Source of the DNA: Amblyornis subalaris
Taxonomy: Eukaryota > Chordata > Aves > Passeriformes > Ptilonorhynchidae
Direction of reading: 5' to 3'
NCBI GenBank assembly: GCA_018881555.1
Contig: JACAXG010000018.1
Location: 6,881,634-6,945,633, forward strand
DNA: 64,000 bases
The notes beneath the pieces were generated by a model, which made no database searches, was not told the DNA's origin, and worked only from the letters and a program-made list of their open reading frames with translations. The translations under genes were made by a program, and so were the position numbers. Positions 60,801 through 64,000 of this stretch are shown in pieces. How positions within the stretch are numbered: position 1 is the stretch's first letter; each line of letters opens with the position of its first letter.

Positions 60801-63800
60801 AGATGCATCACCTACTCTCCTCTCCTTTGACTGACAATCAACCAACCAAGAAAGAAGTGCATGACTTAAAAATAACATCCTCTAAGGAAAAAGATTATGC
60901 AGAAGAGGCAAGAAAGTGCTTATTTAGCTGAGGGGTTCACATGTGCCTTCCAAGTGACTAATAGAGGCAGAAGCAGGAGCCATTGCTTGAAAGAGTTGCA
61001 GGTGTCAATCTCCTGCAAAGAGGTTCATCATCATCATGTAATAGAAGGCAGAAGGGGCAAACCCTAACATCTACCAAATCCCTCCTACTATTTGACCTCC
61101 TCTTTCCCACCTACCGTGTAGAGAAGACTGGAAGCAACACCTTTGAAGCAAACAATGTAGTGAGGAGATAGATCCTACACACAGAGCTACTTCTCTCAGT
61201 TTCCCAATTCTGGAAGGTAGGCTGGGAAGGTGATTGCACAATGAGGCATATTCCAAAAAAACCAAAACAGGAAAACCCCACTTCATCACCACCACAAAGA
61301 TCAAAGAATGATACAGTATATAAAGTAGACCTAGTTACTGAAACAATAGCATGAAATTCTCTGTATTTTAATCACACTGCACACCCTCACAACTTGCATA
61401 TCTACTTTGTTGTTTTGTGTTGTTTTTTCTTAGGCATCTTGGATTTGGTAGACTGGCTGTGCAGAAATCAGGGCAGTACCTAAGAGTGTGTGTATGTCAA
61501 TTATAGTACCTTGTTAAAAATAACAATGAACTTTAATGTGTACTTGTTTCAGTTACCAGCAGGTGGATGCTGCCAGCACACAATAGCCCGAACAAACAGT
61601 CTAGATTTATCTTTCTCTATTGACAGCATTACAACAGGTGATACTTTTTATAATGTCACATCAGAAAACACAACAAAATAACCCCAAATGTCCATAAATC
61701 AACATGGAAAATAATACACAGACTAGAAAGACTGAATCATAAGATATGCAGGGTACAATTCACTTACTGAGCATTGGAATATAAGTCAATAGTCAGAATT
61801 ATTAAGGACATCTGGGTATCACCTGGTTAAAACCAGCTACACTGCCAAAACTCAAAACCTATGATGATCTGAGAAAACACCTATCATACTCCTACCAGCA
61901 CACAATGAAGAAAAATATGAATCTATGGTTGCATATCCTTGATATACATCTTTCATACTGATTCAAGGGACTATTCTTTCAGGACTTTACTCCTACTTAT
62001 TTTAAGATAAACAGGATTCAATTACCTCTGTCTAAAGGTAACAGAATAGGAGATCCCAGAGTCTTCTTGCTCAGATACCACTGAAGCCACACACATAAAA
62101 GGCATTTCTTGATCTTTGTCCTCTCCTTTCTTTTAACCACTCAGGTAGGGACTGTAATCCCACACTGTACTTTTCATTCTCCCAACAGCCATCTGCACTG
62201 GGAAAACACGTGCACACAGACAGGGGTGCTCCTGCCAGCAATGGTGCTGTATGTGTGTGCAGGGGCTTTCTGTGATCCATCTCGGTACCTGGACAGGGAG
62301 GGAGCACCTGCTGCTGCAAAATGCCAAGGCGTGGTTGGTGCACCATGGTTTGGCACACTCTAAAACAAACCATCTCAAAAAAGGTCAGTCCTTTCTAGAT
62401 TGTTCTTTGAAACTATGAGCTGCAACATCCATGCAAAAAAAAAAAGCATTATAGTAGTACTGGTCCAGGTATTTTGAAAATGTGATTATAGANTGTTAAT
62501 TTATGGTACTTAACATGTACACGGACATCTCTACATATTATAAAATTCCAAACCTCACTGTTCAATTGTAATAATGCTTGTATCTGACAGATGTTATAGA
62601 GTGTGACTTTCAGAAGATCATAATTTCAAGTTGCATCACATATGCACGTTAAAATTTAAAAAAAAAATCAAACTTTTTTCCTTTTTCAACTTACTGCAAG
62701 TATTTCAGATGGATCTTTTCTTCATATAATGTTTATCTTCTAGCACAAAGTTGTCTTTCGATGTGTTTTTATTATAACGTGCACTATAATAATAAAAGTT
62801 GTAAGTCAAATAACTACATTTAATTTTAAAATGAGAAATCCTTATACATTGCAATTATTCCCAGACATATCAAAGGTTTTAGGAATAGTCACAATAATCA
62901 AATGACTTACTGTGATGATATGCTGTTCTGGTTGCTCTCACCATGAAGAATCAGACTCATCATCCATTTTATGGCTACTGTTTACCTTTCTAATAAATCC
63001 TAAATATTTATTCTGCATTATTAACAAAAGTTTGATTCAAAAAATAAGAAAAATATTTTCTATACTAAAGCCTAATAACAAGAGTGATATTCATAATATA
63101 TCTCTCCGAAGATATGGAAAGGTAACTGAAAATTGTGAGAAAACTTATCAGTAAAATGGAGGGGGGGTGAGAGGGCGAAGAGGGGTGGTTCCCATCATTA
63201 AAATAGTGAATCCTTTCTTACTGACTGCATGAAATAGAGCTACCACCTTAAAGTCTATGTCTTAGGACATTCAAAGCCTTTAAGTTAGAATTTTTATGCT
63301 GTCACCACTTAGCCAGTTTGTGGCATATTGGTATAATGTGCTGCGTGTGTAGTGCTAGGCATTTAACTGTGCTCAGAGATTATACATTGTTTGGTGAAAA
63401 ATTCCTAGTANAAAAACAAAGATATTATTTCCTGTAACATAATCCAAACATTTAAATGAATCGCTTTTCTTAATAGGGCAAAATGTCTATATTTTTAAAT
63501 TCCCCATTATCATGCCTTCCACCTGCAGTTCATTTCTCCAGTGGACACATAAGCATTTATGACTTTCATACCACTGTTTGCGTTGCTGCAGTATAAATTA
63601 TAAACATACAACAGAGGATGACAAGTATAAAGTGTATCTCTAAAGAAATTTGGGCTTTAGGTGAAAAAGAATATAAAAAGAATATAAAATACAGAGAAAC
63701 ACTGTATTTATTTTCAGACCTCTGACAGAGATCTGCTTTTAATACCATATTAAGTCTCTGCTGGGCTGCCAGAAATAAAACACAGTATGTGTTCAGATCT

Positions 63801-64000
63801 ACAGCTTTTATTCTGTGTTTGGGTTTATTCTTAGAGGCGACTGGATTCAATATATTTTCAACCCAACCACATATTTTAAACTGCTGTCAGTTTATAGCTG
63901 TCTACAGATCTCCCAAACTCATAAAAGCAAATCTAGAGCCCAAACTCCTCTGCTGCTGCGTGCATGAAGGTGATAATACAAAAATTATCTCTCCTGTAGC
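54879..64000. other. Unique AT-rich DNA, no gene recognised
   Basis: No interspersed repeat family is recognisable in this 9-kb stretch. The longest frames (56965-57336 plus, 123 codons; 58902-59240 plus, 112 codons; 62071-62373 minus, 100 codons) have no domain or splice support. A GA-rich run gagggggggtgagagggc lies near 63159-63177. Ns lie at 55679, 56433, 57585, 62493 and 63411. Confidence 0.5.

Overview
The window looks like an avian nuclear genome segment. It is AT-rich (roughly two thirds A+T by eye). Its interspersed repeats are mostly CR1 LINE fragments in both orientations, with a few very old MIR/CORE-SINE relics and two probable endogenous-retrovirus LTRs. There is no L1/Alu-type content and no bacterial gene organisation. 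CR1-dominated sequence with sparse LTRs is characteristic of birds; the species cannot be named from this sequence. Fourteen isolated single N bases are spread through the window, as in a draft assembly.

No complete protein-coding gene can be supported. Open frames are short and scattered, and the longer ones (such as those at 9815-10294, 12650-13451, 41780-42163 and 54499-54819) fall inside repeats. Four plus-strand segments have an open frame next to a plausible splice site: 23358-23504, 29428-29497, 35123-35182 and 50280-50396. The first two join in phase, and the last has an in-frame stop followed by an AATAAA. They may be exons of a long-intron gene, but I do not recognise the product and confidence is low. 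The window is best read as a gene desert or the introns of one large gene.

Layout: 1-9475 is unique AT-rich DNA with one CR1 tail (1396-1690) and an AAT microsatellite. 9476-10511 is a minus-strand CR1 that appears to be split by a second, younger CR1. 12598-13375 is a plus-strand CR1 carrying a broken reverse-transcriptase reading frame. 14882-15030 is a MIR relic and 15206-15450 a CR1 3' end. 15451-26816 is unique DNA with several perfect short hairpins, a G-rich run and a 47-base pyrimidine run. 26817-27598 is a small AT-rich minisatellite abutting a probable gammaretrovirus-type solo LTR. 27599-41785 is mostly unique, with small tandem repeats, a CR1 tail and a weak MIR. 41786-42045 is a well-preserved MIR. 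50872-52064 is a CpG- and GC-rich LTR-like block about 1.2 kb long. 54352-54878 is another minus-strand CR1. The rest to 64000 is unique DNA with nothing recognisable.

No RNA genes, CRISPR arrays or operons are visible, and I found no clear sign of a new biological system. The most interesting items are the nested CR1, the collinear CR1 halves flanking an ancient MIR, the GC-rich LTR-like block with an apparently very long R region, and the possible cryptic exon chain.
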